A DNA stretch of 64,000 nucleotides from NCBI GenBank assembly GCA_027919835.1, contig JANVFP010000005.1:930001-994000 (forward strand), written 5' to 3'. This document shows positions 10,501 to 20,692 of the stretch, piece by piece. Numbering within the stretch: the first letter of the stretch is position 1; each line of letters opens with the position of its first letter. The notes beneath the pieces were generated by a model that was not told the DNA's origin, made no database searches, and saw only the letters and a program-made list of their open reading frames with translations. Source of the stretch: Lentinula raphanica. Its lineage: Eukaryota > Basidiomycota > Agaricomycetes > Agaricales > Omphalotaceae. Position numbers and translations under genes: made by a program.

Positions 10501-11200
10501 AAATTATAGATAAAATTACATACCATACAATTTTTTCTAGATATTTTCTGATCTTCAGAGTTTTCTTGTTCCTTTAACTAAGGAACAGCTATAGGGATAT
10601 GATTGGTATCAAAGCAAATGAAATATATACCTGATGATGTGAGGGAATCCTTTGAGCAAGAGAGCTAGAGAGGCTCTGTAAGAAAAGCTTAGAGGCCATG
10701 GATCCAAACAAAAGAAATAAATGATCTACCTCATTGGTGCTGTTGTTACTGGATGGTTGACTGGATGGAGGGCAATCCTTTGAATGGAAGAGGATTAATA
10801 TAATATAGTAACTAATGAAAAAGGTTGAAACATACTTCATTTATAGAGTTCGTAGTAACTGATCTTGAAGCAGGTGTTGTAAAGGTCTACATGAATCATT
10901 GAGTAAATCAGATTGAATGCCACTTTACTAGTTTTTTAATGGAAGATTCATACTTCAGCATGGTCAGTTTTCTGCAGACCAAAGACTAGTAAGGAACAGA
11001 AATGCACGGGAATAGTATCTAAGTCCACTAACCACTTGTAAAGGGACTTGCGGTGACATGGTGATAAAGAGTAAACTGGATGATGGGAGTAATTGGCAAA
11101 GAAATTAAGACGAGGGCCCTTTATAAATTTTCCAACCACTTGATCACATGATCTGTTCTTTCCTTTCTTTAGTCTGACTCTTTTTGAACCCTGAACAATG
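7529..11200 (-). CDS. Long multi-exon protein with ParB/Srx-like motif (unknown function)
   Basis: About 1,050 residues in 11 or more exons, read from near 11200 down to a stop at 7529. In-frame exons run: GSKRVRLKKGKNRS..., TFTTPASRSV, DCPPSSQPSS, SLSSSLAQRI, LKEQENSEDQ, DPVDAIEFNQ, then about 160 residues with DFEIILYSGQHRRAALQQLL, then helical exons at about 9440-9805, 8905-9415 and 8600-8855, and a 350-residue last exon ending in Lys/Glu-rich, NLS-like DKKHKNI. The SGQHRRAA segment after a beta-rich stretch resembles the ParB/sulfiredoxin fold (G-x-H/R-R-x-x-A), which suggests nucleotide or DNA handling. This is inference. The last intron was placed so that LNLIP joins ALSYILL in frame. 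Introns are notably AT-rich and composition differs from neighbours. The first exon and start codon are unsure (an ATG at 11280 is not clearly connected). Confidence 0.6.
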
Positions 11201-11280
11201 AAATGGACTTAATCTGCATTTTCAGTAGTGTTTTTTGTCTTGAAATTGCTTCTTGGAAAAGACTGAACAAAGAATGGCAT

Positions 11281-12877
11281 TGCCTCAAGTCGAAGAGTTT
11301 TGGAAGTTGAGCGCCGTGAGATTAGCGCCGGTGAGAAAACAACTTTAGACCCGAACGTTCAACGTTCAACGTCGAGCTCATAACTCTCAGCATTCGGCAC
11401 TATTCGAGACTCCGAAGCATGGTCGTTACTTCGACTGCAGATCACAATACTGGTGTGAATGTTCGTCCATTGAATCCCTCTATCCACCTTCATGGTTCCT
11501 CACCTCCGATTGCAATTTGCAGTTAAATTGAACCAGCCCCGCTACCCTTTTGGTTCGATGACATGGGCTCAAACGTCCGTCCCATCCTGCTAGCCTGCAA
11601 ACTCAAAAATGCCAGAGCTCTCATTCACTTGGAAACACTCATCTCGCACCGTCAACAGCTTCTGGAAACCGTATTCACTCAAGCAGCAAGTGTTCTCCTC
11701 TTATGTGCTATCTCCAGGGCTCTCTGCAACATCCATCCTTTACACCCCATTTGTGTTGATTCCCTTACCCATTCAAGGCTCATGCACGTACTCTCGAACT
11801 TGAGATTGTCGTTCTGCTCGAGAACGATTCGTCTGACGCAAGGAACCTGGAAAGTGGAAACTGTAGCAAGTTGGCTACCGGGATTTGGCCAGGTCCAGCC
11901 TCATCGGGTTATGGTAATGGAGGAGGTTCAACTGTTGGCGGACTCGAACAGTGTGAGCCTTCACATAACCGTCAGTTCTTCCAAAACTCAGGTGGAGCGA
12001 TCTATGCACGGTACGTCGACTGTGGAGAACTCTTGTACAACGACGCTCAATACTCAAACTCGCTAGGAGGCGGATTCGCTGTTAGTGAACCCGATTTCTT
12101 GCACCTGATGCGTTTAGAATCTGGTTGCCATGTGCCTTCGTCTACTTGCGCCGCGACAGTCTACAACAGATTACCCTCAAACCGATGATTCTTCCCTTGG
12201 TTCCATTGGAATCCCGTCTTGCAGTTAGTCTACCCTCTTCAATCCGTCCATGCAGGATTGAATGGTACCATCTCGTGTTCTTCTCCACTCAGAACTAGCG
12301 CTTGATTCTCGTCTTATTTGCTCGAGAATCCGTTGGTCCACTTCCGACAGCATTTGATGTGCTGTGCTGGCTCTTTCCTTATACTTCAGCGCTCAGGTAC
12401 CTGACTCATGGGACTCTGTTTTCCAAAAGGATTCGGAGATAAATCCTCCGCTTGAAGCAGTTGAAAGCAGAATCTCACTCATCGACCCGTTCTCTTTGGG
12501 GAACTCACTGGAGTTCTCTTGTTCTCAGTTCCACACTCCTTCTCAGGTGGATACTGTAAACATCCGCGCTTGACCCGGTCATACCTTTCCTATTCAACAT
12601 CCAAATTTCTCGCAGGTATCCTTTGTCCGGCGTACTCTTCCGTGCTCGCTCCGTTCACAACTCTATTCGCGCTCAAGATTCGTTCTGTATCAATGTGTTG
12701 TCTACGACTTTGTCTGTAGATGATGTGAATCCTATCGTCTCATCTCGGAAACCTTCCAGGCGATGGTTATAAAACCGTCCTTGAATCTAGTAATTACCCA
12801 GCATCGCCAGTTGTCTTACCAGAACCGTTCCGAATCACGAACAATAGCGAGCGAACTACGGACAACACACAACAAGA
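11281..12877. other. No firm gene; possible decayed coding region
   Basis: Overlapping plus-strand frames occur at 11563-12066 and 11871-12188 (the latter with WPGPASSGYGNGGG and NSLGGGF), but no family is recognised and the frames do not splice into one product. The base composition is coding-like (C-rich, many serines), so an old gene relic is possible. Confidence 0.35.
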
Positions 12878-14044
12878 ATGAGTCTTTGCGAAGATTGTAT
12901 CAAAGGTGCATGCCTAGAGATTTATACAACCAGAATCCTAAAGTGCCTATAGGTATTCGACATGAGGGAACACCTGAAGGAAAATGGGAAACCATCAACG
13001 GGGTTGAGTGCTACGTTGGTACTCCAGCTGGTGAATATCAGAATGACAAAGTCCTTCTTTACCTCTGCGACGTCTTTGGCCCGCAATTCCCAAATGCTCA
13101 GGTTCGTCATTTCATCCGATGTATCTTCGATCTGTTTCACGCTGATGCTTGTCGTTGTTAGCTTTTGATAGACGATTTCGCAAGAAACGGTATCAAGGTA
13201 ACCCTTGTGTCTCACTCGTCTCATCCATCTCCCGCTTATCTACTTCAACAAGACCGTGGCTCCTGATCTTTTCGAGAAAGATGGGGTGCCGTTCGAGTTT
13301 TTGGAATCTGAGGTGCTTCGATATTCTGACATGACTGCTTTCTCGTCGAACTAACTTAGAATTGTTGTAGGAGAAACGTCGCGCGTTTGACCTCACATCC
13401 TGGTTCAACCGTCACACTCCAGCCATCTCGCGTCCTCTCGTTGATAAAGTCATCGCTGGACTCAAAGGTCAAGGTGCTACTACATTTGCCGCGACTGGGT
13501 ACTGTTATGGCGGTATGTACGACAATTTCTCATTACCCTTGTGCATAGAATGAGGTGTGCTGTCCATAGGGAGACTCGTCTTCAATCTCGCACTCGAGAA
13601 CATGATCGCGGTATCAATCGCCAGTCATCCATCTTTGTTGCGGGCTCCGGAAGATTTCGAGGTTAGTCGAGTTTAATCATTTCGACGCCTATCCTTGATC
13701 CTCACTCGGCCGTCTCCGACATCTATCTTCCTTTTTCTCTTTACTGAATCCGACAGAATTACCTCTCCACCTCCCACGCGCCTCTCCTCCTGAATACTTG
13801 CACTAACGACGAGCAATTTCCCGAACCAATGCAGCTTCAAGCCGACGCTATTCTTGGTGGAGACAAGTTTACGCCTGGATACAAGCGCGAGTACTTTGAT
13901 GGCTGCACACATGGGTTTGCTGTTCGAGCAGATTTGGATGATCCGACGATGAAGGCGGGAAAGGAAGGAGCGTTCAAGGCTGCCGTGGCATGGTTGTATC
14001 GGTATGGGTTTGGGTCAGGGGCGGTAGAGAAGACGGAGAAGTGA
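12878..14044 (+). CDS. Dienelactone hydrolase family protein
   Basis: Alpha/beta hydrolase of the dienelactone hydrolase type, which opens dienelactone-like rings in aromatic catabolism; many fungal members have broader esterase roles. Seven exons join cleanly: MSLCEDCIK, GIRHEGTPEGKWETINGVEC..., LLIDDFARNGIK, TVAPDLFEKDGVPFEFLESE, EKRRAFDLTSWFNRHTP..., RLVFNLALENMIAVSIASHP..., and NYLSTSHAPLLLNTCTNDEQFP to the stop at 14042-14044. The catalytic triad is visible: nucleophile Cys in GYCYGG, Asp in TNDEQFP, His in CTHGF. The N-terminal CEDC...G..HEGTPEG block is typical of fungal members. Length (about 240-250 residues) is normal. ATG at 12878 follows ACAAG and is the only sensible start. Probably cytosolic; no signal peptide. 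Confidence 0.93.
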
Positions 14045-14317
14045 TTGAGATTTCTTCTGCTGTTGAGTGGGGTCTCGTTCAATAGATTACTTGACTCAGG
14101 ACTAGGTGAGAATGTGTGGAGATCTAGTCATTGTATGTCCATCCCTCTGTCCGGACATTTCACGACAAGGGCAATTCTGGAATTTGCCTGAATGTTTCAA
14201 AACTCGAAATTTCATCGAGATGCCACCACCTATGTCTGTGTTCTTTTGCGAGCATACAGAGAATTTTCCTGAGTAGTTGTTATAGTGTCCATATCCGACG
14301 ATAAACGTCAGTGTTGT

Positions 14318-14329
14318 GTGGCTGTGCAA
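14318..14329 (+). promoter_or_regulatory. Shared upstream motif GTGGCTGTGCAA, F-box copy 1
   Basis: Identical or near-identical 12-mer found upstream of copies 1-4 of the array. Here it lies 38 bases before the ATG. It could be promoter or 5' UTR sequence carried along by duplication. Confidence 0.55.
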
Positions 14330-14366
14330 AAATGCCACTGTCATTTCTTTCCCGCACATCCACCAC

Positions 14367-16050
14367 ATGGCTTCCGACACAAGTCAAGAGGACCGAAATG
14401 ATACAGAGGAGCAAGAGAGATCGAAACTAGCGAAAGAAGATGTAAAAATTGACTGTACAATCCAAAGGACTATGCATGTAAGGCTAGCAAAAACTCTGGG
14501 GTCAAACTTCTACTCACTTGTGCTTCGTAACATGTTATAAGCTGCCCCACCTTCCTTGGGAGATCCTCCATCTGATTTTTCTTCGTACAGTAGCTCCTGG
14601 ATGGCTTATTATGCCGGATCGTAGATATCTTTCAGCCTGGAACGTGAATACAAGAGCCAAACTCCACCTCATAAACGTCTGTCGGGATTGGTACGAGGCT
14701 GGTATCGAGCTTCTATACGAGGAAATCGCCATCAACTCTATCGGACAGCTCTGTGCATTGGCCTCTACCTTGCGCACTCATTCCTCACTCGCTGATAAAG
14801 TCGCCTCTCTCCATTTATCTTTCTACATTCATGACACCACGGTGTATAGACGTATCTATGATTCACTTCCATCCTTATGCCCAAACCTTGTCAAGCTGGG
14901 ATTCTCAGAGTTCTTTTCATGTCCGGGAATGCCCCCTTATCTGCCCTCGTTGCATTCGCTGACGCATCTGGAGCTTCATAGCTGTTCCTTCGTGTTGTTC
15001 GCGGGCAGCATAGACATTGTTGCTGCAAATTTGGTGTCGCTGAGTGTCTACGGTCACAATAGCGATACCAATGATCGAGAAGACGAGACAACAGTAGAAG
15101 TGCAGTTTCCTCGTTTACAGGTTTTACGGTGTCGATTGGATACTGAAGGCCTGACCTTCATCACTGAACGCTGCAAATTTCCCGCTCTGAAAACCTTCCT
15201 AGGCGAACCTCCAAGTATATTTGACATGTATAACTACACTGGAAACATCTTTCGGCACATCTTGATATTCATTCAACATCATGGACAAAGGCTGACGACA
15301 CTGTTCCTCTACTATTTTGCGTATGATGTCAAACTACAAGAGAACGCTCCCTTCATGGCAAAGGTCCTTGCGGAACTTGTACACTTAGGCCACCTGATCA
15401 TACCACCTTTCTTCGATATATCAGTCCCGCAGGTTCTCTGGTTAGACTGTTATTTTGTTTGGCAGCAGACTAGGCATGCTCAAATTCTGCCCTTGCTCTC
15501 AGCTGATGAGAGGAAGAACCTATTTCCAAATTTACAACGATTTCGCTGCATTGATCCCGGTCCGCTTGAGCTGCCGCTGATCTATGTTCTGCTGCCTCCA
15601 ACACTGGAGGATGAATGCCACTTCTCGTTTCCTGGCATAGACATCAAATGTGATGCACGCTCAATGACTGGTATGAGTACTGCCATCCGAGAGGTCAAGG
15701 ATGATGAAGAGGATCTCGATTTTTCTTCTGGTTCAGCTTCCGAATGCGAATCTTATGAACCGCCCCCGGATTCTGAGGAATCGGATTGGTCGGACGAGTC
15801 AGAATGGGCATCAGCATCTTTCGAGGATTTGGCGCAGGAGGCAGAAGTTTCCAATGATTCGAAGCGAGAGACTGAATCTTTCGAAGGTTCGAAGCCCAGG
15901 GAGACAGAATCTTCCAACGATACGAAGCGAGAGACTGAATTTCTCGAAGGTTCGAAGCCTAGGGAGACAGAGTCTTCAGAAGAACTAGAGTGGAAGGCAG
16001 ATGAAGAACAGTGTCTCAAGTTATGGCGGAAGGCCCGCTTCGCTTCATAG
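14367..16050 (+). CDS. F-box-type protein, array copy 1
   Basis: Exon 1 (14367-14477, 37 codons, MASDTSQEDRNDTEEQERS...TMH) joins across a 64-base GTAAGG...ATAAG intron to exon 2 at 14542; the product is 539 residues. Exon 2 opens with LPHLPWEILHLIFLRTVAPG, an F-box-like start (L-P-x-E-I-L-x-x-I-F). Such domains usually bind Skp1 in SCF ubiquitin ligases, the rest of the protein choosing the target. Conserved INVCRDWYEAG and a long leucine-rich middle (HLRHLI-type and VPQVLWLDC blocks) follow. Then comes an acidic Ser/Glu tail with repeats (RETESSNDTKRETE, EGSKPRETESS), and the end is EWKADEEQCLKLWRKARFAS. First of five tandem paralogues. The target is unknown; SCF membership is inferred from the N-terminal motif only. 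Confidence 0.82.
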
Positions 16051-16286
16051 GCCCTTCGATTTAATAATAAGGAGAGATTATGTTACAGCAATGATCAGCT
16101 CTGTGTTCCCACCATTAATGTTCGAAGCCTGAGGATTGGAATCGAGAGATTCCAAAGCGATATCGTATGTGTACTATGTAGGTTCTGTACTGTGCCAGTG
16201 TGCCGAGAGAATGCAAAGATCGAGATTCGACCTCGAAGTTCCGTTGAAGTTCGGTGAGCGTCTATTAATTATCACTCAAGCGAGTC

Positions 16287-16298
16287 GTGGCTGTGCAA
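16287..16298 (+). promoter_or_regulatory. Shared upstream motif GTGGCTGTGCAA, F-box copy 2
   Basis: Same 12-mer as in copy 1. It lies 100 bases before the start used here, but only about 30 bases before the ancestral, now out-of-frame ATG at 16329. Confidence 0.5.
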
Positions 16299-16386
16299 CT
16301 GCTTTCGCTCCCTCATCTTTACCACTACATGGCTCCAGGGGAACAACGAATGCGCTAGGAGCCAAATTCCTCAGGGCCTACCAAAT

Positions 16387-18155
16387 ATGAACAGAACAGA
16401 AAAGTCTCTAGAAGTGTCCAAGGTACAGATCACTGTGCATGTAAGGCTGTCAGAATATCCAGGTGGAAGACTCATCTAGACTCATTTACTCCCTAGTGCT
16501 CTGTAACCCGTTTGAAGCTGCCTCACCTTCCTTTGGAAATCCTCCGCTTGATTTTTCTTCGCACTGTGGCTCCTGGATGGCTTATGCTACCGGACCGCAG
16601 ATATCTTTCCTCCTGGAATGTGAATACAAGAACTAAACTCCATCTCATAAACGTTTGTCGGGATTGGTACAAGGCTGGCATCAAACTTTTATATGAGGAG
16701 ATCGTCATCGACTCTATAGGACAGTTCTGTGCATTGGTCTCAACTTTACGCGTCGATTCCTCACTCGCTGCTAAAGTCAACGCTCTCCATCTATCTTTCC
16801 CTAGTCCTGGGGAAGACTTCATCGTGTTCTTGCGTATCTATGATTCTCTTCCTGATCTATGTCCCAACCTCAGCAAACTGGTGTTTCCGGAATTTTTCTT
16901 GTGTTCGTGGCTCTGGCCCGTTTTTCCACGCGCATACCATAATCTGCTGACACATCTGGAAATTCACAATTGTCCTTCGCTATTTTTCACGGATAGCATA
17001 GACGTTGTTGCTGAAAGCTTGCTGTCACTCAGTCTCTATGGCTGCAATGATGATGAAAATTTTCGAGCGCATCGGGGATCAGTGACACAAGAACTATTTC
17101 CTCGCCCACGAGTGCGATTTCCTCGCCTCCAGGTGTTGCAGAGTCATCTGGATACAGAAGGCCTGACGTTCATGACGGAGCGCTGGAGATTTCCCGTTCT
17201 GAACACTTTCGTCGGCGGACTTCCAGAGGCTCGGTCTGCCTACGACGATTACCCCGACAATATTTTCCAGCATATTCTCGTATTCATCCGACGACATGGA
17301 CAGAGGCTGACAACACTGTTTCTCTATTATTTTTCGGAAGATAAAGTCGAACTGAAAGAAAACGCTTCCCAATTGGAAACAGTACTTGCAGAACTTGAGC
17401 ACTTACGCCACCTGATCATACCCCCTTGTTTCGATGTATCAGTCCCGCAAGTCCTGTGGTTAGACTGTTATCTTAGCTGGAAAGATGCTGAGCATGTTGA
17501 AGTCCTTCCTTTGCTTACAGACGACAAGAGGAAGGCACTATTTCCAAATCTGAAACGATTCCGCTGCATTGATCACAGTCTGCTCAAGCTTCCGCTGATC
17601 TATGTTCTGCTCTCTCCGGCTATGGACGACGAATACCGTTTTGTGTTTCCTGGCATAGACATCAAATCTAATGCACACTCGATCACTGGCATAAGCACTG
17701 CCATCAGAAAGGTTGAGATCAGTGAAGAGGATAATGATTCATCCTCTGGTTCTGGCTCAGACTGCGAAGAATATGAACCACCGACAGATTCTGAGGAATC
17801 GGATTGTTCGGACGAGTCAGAATGGGCGTCAGCATCTTTCGAGGATTCAACGACGCACGAGGCAGAACTTGAACGAGAGACAGAATCCGAACGAGAGACA
17901 GAGTCCGAACGAGAGACATCAGAATCTCTTGAAGATTCGAAGCCTTCGGAGCCTGACGCAGAATCTTCTAACAATTCCGAACGAAAGACAGAATCTTCAG
18001 AAGAATCGGAGTGGGAAGCAGAGTCTTCTAACAATTCGGAACGAGAGACGGAATCTTCCAAGGATGGGGAGGTAGACGACGAAGAACTGAAGTGGAAGGC
18101 AGATGAAGAACTCTGTCTGCAGTTATGGCGGAAGGCTCGCCGTTTCACTTCATAG
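16387..18155 (+). CDS. F-box-type protein, array copy 2
   Basis: Exon 1 (16387-16440, 18 codons, MNRTEKSLEVSKVQITVH), intron 16441-16517, exon 2 16518-18155; 563 residues. The domain order is as in copy 1: LPHLPLEILRLIFLRTVAPG F-box-like start, INVCRDWYKAG, leucine-rich middle, VPQVLWLDCY, then an acidic tail and EWKADEELCLQLWRKARRF-type end. The tail is the longest of the family and holds three copies of an 18-base unit (GAACGAGAGACAGAATCC type, 17867-17925). The start is odd: the ATG-GCT-CCA-GGG start that copy 4 uses is still present at 16329, but it is out of frame and soon hits TAG. The gene therefore appears to have moved to a downstream ATG, giving a shorter first exon. Otherwise intact and likely translated. 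Confidence 0.78.
17867..17925 (+). repeat. 18-bp coding minisatellite in F-box copy 2 tail
   Basis: Three in-frame units of the form GAACGAGAGACAGAATCC encode ERETES repeats inside the acidic C-terminal tail. Unit number differs among paralogues, so tail length evolves by slippage. Confidence 0.85.
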
Positions 18156-18520
18156 GTTCCTTCAATTGAATCCATTGCAGAGAGTATAGATTACAACAAC
18201 GACCACCTTGTATATACACCATCGTAGCAAGAATCAGCATATTTTTGTGGAAAGTTGAAACAAATTTAACTCACTCGGACGAAATGTTCTACCATCGAAA
18301 CTGAGCGTCAAGTGTCAATCAGTACTTCAAGTGCTTGTTGAGGGCTGTTGCCAAGGTAAGGAGTTGGGCGCACAGCTTGTGTGTGTTCCTATATCTTTGA
18401 TCAACCCAAAAGTCTACATAGGCTAAGCTAAGTAGCTTTAAGTAGCCTCAAGTAGCCTCAATCCCTCGATCTGCCAAGCACGTTAGGGAATTGAATCGAG
18501 GCATGGACGCGTTTGGACTT

Positions 18521-18532
18521 GTGGCTGTGTAA
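18521..18532 (+). promoter_or_regulatory. Shared upstream motif GTGGCTGTGTAA, F-box copy 3
   Basis: One-base variant of the 12-mer upstream of the array copies. It lies 110 bases before the copy 3 ATG. Confidence 0.5.
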
Positions 18533-18641
18533 GAAGTTCTTCTGACTTCTCTCCCACCAGCTCCCACCGTCATAGTCTCCCGAGTCAGCCTCGTAGCTTG
18601 AGAACGCAGCACAGTTGTGGTACTCAGTCTAGACCACCACC

Positions 18642-20270
18642 ATGGCTTCCGAAAGGGAATCGCGAGCGCGACGCCGAGAGGTTCTCAAACTGGTTTCTTC
18701 AGAAAGGAAAGGATCCGGAAATTTGGATAGGTCAAAATTGTCTGCAGAAGTACACAAGAGTAGAAGGAATATGCATCACGTAAGGCTGCCCATATATCCT
18801 GGTGTAAAATTCATTCACTCACTACTGCTTCATAACCCGTTTAAAGCTGCCTTACCTTCCTTGGGAGGTCCTTCACCTAATCTTTCTTCGCACAGTATCA
18901 CCTGAATGGCTCTTGATATCGGATCGTAGATCTCATTCTGCGCGCAATATGAATATAAGAACTAAAATTCACCTCGTAAACGTCTGCTGGGACTGGTACG
19001 AGGCTGGCATCAAGCTCTTATACGACGAGATAGCCATTTTCTCTATAGGACAGCTCTGCGCACTTGTCTCTACCTTGCGTGCTAATCCCTCTCTCGCCAA
19101 TAGAGTTACGTCTCTTTATCTCTCTTTCTATGTCTCCACGACATACTTTGCTCCAGTGTTCAACCGTATCTATACTTCCCTTCCATCCTTATGCAACAAT
19201 CTCACCAAGCTGGAATTTTCAGAATATTTCTCGTATCCAGAGATGATGTCCTATCATCTCTTCCCTCATCATTCAGTCATTCTTCGCTGACGCAGCTGGT
19301 CGTCCATTACGATCATTGTTTTGTGTCAGTGGCGAAGGGCATACATGTCATTGCTGCGAATTTGGTGTCACTCGGTCTTCTTGCTCGCAACGGTGACTGT
19401 GATTATCGAGCGGTTGAGAAGCCGAAAGAACCTTTACAATTTCCTCGATTACAGGTTCTGCAGAGTTTCTTGGATACACAAGGCCTCAGCTTGATAACTC
19501 GTGACTGGAGATTTCCCGTCCTACACACATTCATCGGCAGGCCTCCAAATACGCTTGATCATGGTCACCGTCACAGAAGTATCTTTCAGCACATTCTTGA
19601 TTTCATCCGACATCATGGACAAGGACTATCGACCTTGTTTCTTCATTATCAGGGAGACGAGCATCATTCAAAAGAGATAGCTCCCCTGTGGGAACCAGAA
19701 CTCGCAAAACTTGTGCACTTGCGCCATCTGATCATACCAGTATTCTTCAATGTGTCAGTCCCGCAGGTTCTCTGGTTAGACTGTTTTCTGGTTTGGCAAG
19801 ATGCTAAGCGAGTCGACAGCTTCCCATTGCTCGCAGCTGAAAAGAGAAAGATACAGTTCCCAGACTTACGAGGATTTCGCTGCATTGACCCTAGTCTGCT
19901 CGAACTTCCGTTGATTTATATCTTGCTGCCTCCAACTGCGGGCGATGAATACCATTTTGCGTTCCCCGGCATCGACATCAAATGTGGTCTTTCCTCGATC
20001 ACTGGGACAAGCACTGCTGTCAGAGAGATTGACTCTAATGAAGAAGAAGACTTCGATTTGTCCTCTGGTTCGGGTTCAGACTGCCAGGATTATGAAACGC
20101 CCACGGATTATGAGTCGTCGTCGTCGTCGGACGATTCGGCATGCACCTCAGAACATTCCCAAGAATTCCAATTCTTGGAGCAGGAGCCTGGAGGATTTGC
20201 TGAAGAGACATGGGAGGCAGATGAAGAAGCATGTTTGGACTCATGGCGGAATGACCGCTTCGCTTCATAG
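18642..20270 (+). pseudogene. F-box-type protein, array copy 3, one-base frameshift
   Basis: Exon 1 (18642-18779, 46 codons, MASERESRARRREVLK...NMHH), intron to 18846, exon 2 from 18847 (LPYLPWEVLHLIFLRTVSPE). The frame then breaks at about 19263-19265. Where copy 5 reads TTC CCC TCG, this copy has one C fewer (TTCCCTCA), so the frame runs into a stop at 19290. The rest of the family protein continues in another frame (SSFSHSSLTQLVVHYDH...) to a normal end at 20270 (EADEEACLDSWRNDRFAS). No intron signals could repair the shift. It is either a recent pseudogene or a sequencing error in a C run; the body on both sides is otherwise undamaged. The tail is short, with a run of Ser codons. Confidence 0.75.
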
Positions 20271-20644
20271 GAGAAGGATGTTCCCGGTTACTTGAGATAA
20301 AGCAGACCTCATGTTATTACAGCAGTAATCACTATTGATGTCATATTGCAGCTCGAGCAGAGCTTGCTCAGCAGCTTGAATTTAAGAGTCTCTGAAGTAA
20401 GCTCGCATAGACTCTCGGTACCGTAACAACTGCAAAGGGTCAATGAGCTTGTGGTGACAGGGTTTTCGGAGATGGCACACCCAGCAAATATGGAAGACAC
20501 CCGGGCCAGGGATAGTGTGATTACTAGACCAGAAAAGACATTTTCTAGTCGCCATTCTGTAAGTATTCCCTGCAGGTCAATCTGAGCATCGTTGAAGTTA
20601 CGGTGCGCGCCAATCACCTTTTTAGATTCTAGAAAGCCGGAGTT

Positions 20645-20656
20645 GTGGCTGTGCAA
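20645..20656 (+). promoter_or_regulatory. Shared upstream motif GTGGCTGTGCAA, F-box copy 4
   Basis: Same 12-mer as copies 1 and 2, 37 bases before the copy 4 ATG (38 in copy 1). There is no copy of it before the copy 5 domain. Confidence 0.55.
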
Positions 20657-20692
20657 GAAGTTTCACCTTCTCATCACTACCACAACCACCAT

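Noticed and set aside
15753..16019. Minus-strand frames in the F-box tails
   Set aside because: Ser/Glu repeat DNA is open in several frames; only the plus frame continues into the conserved body.
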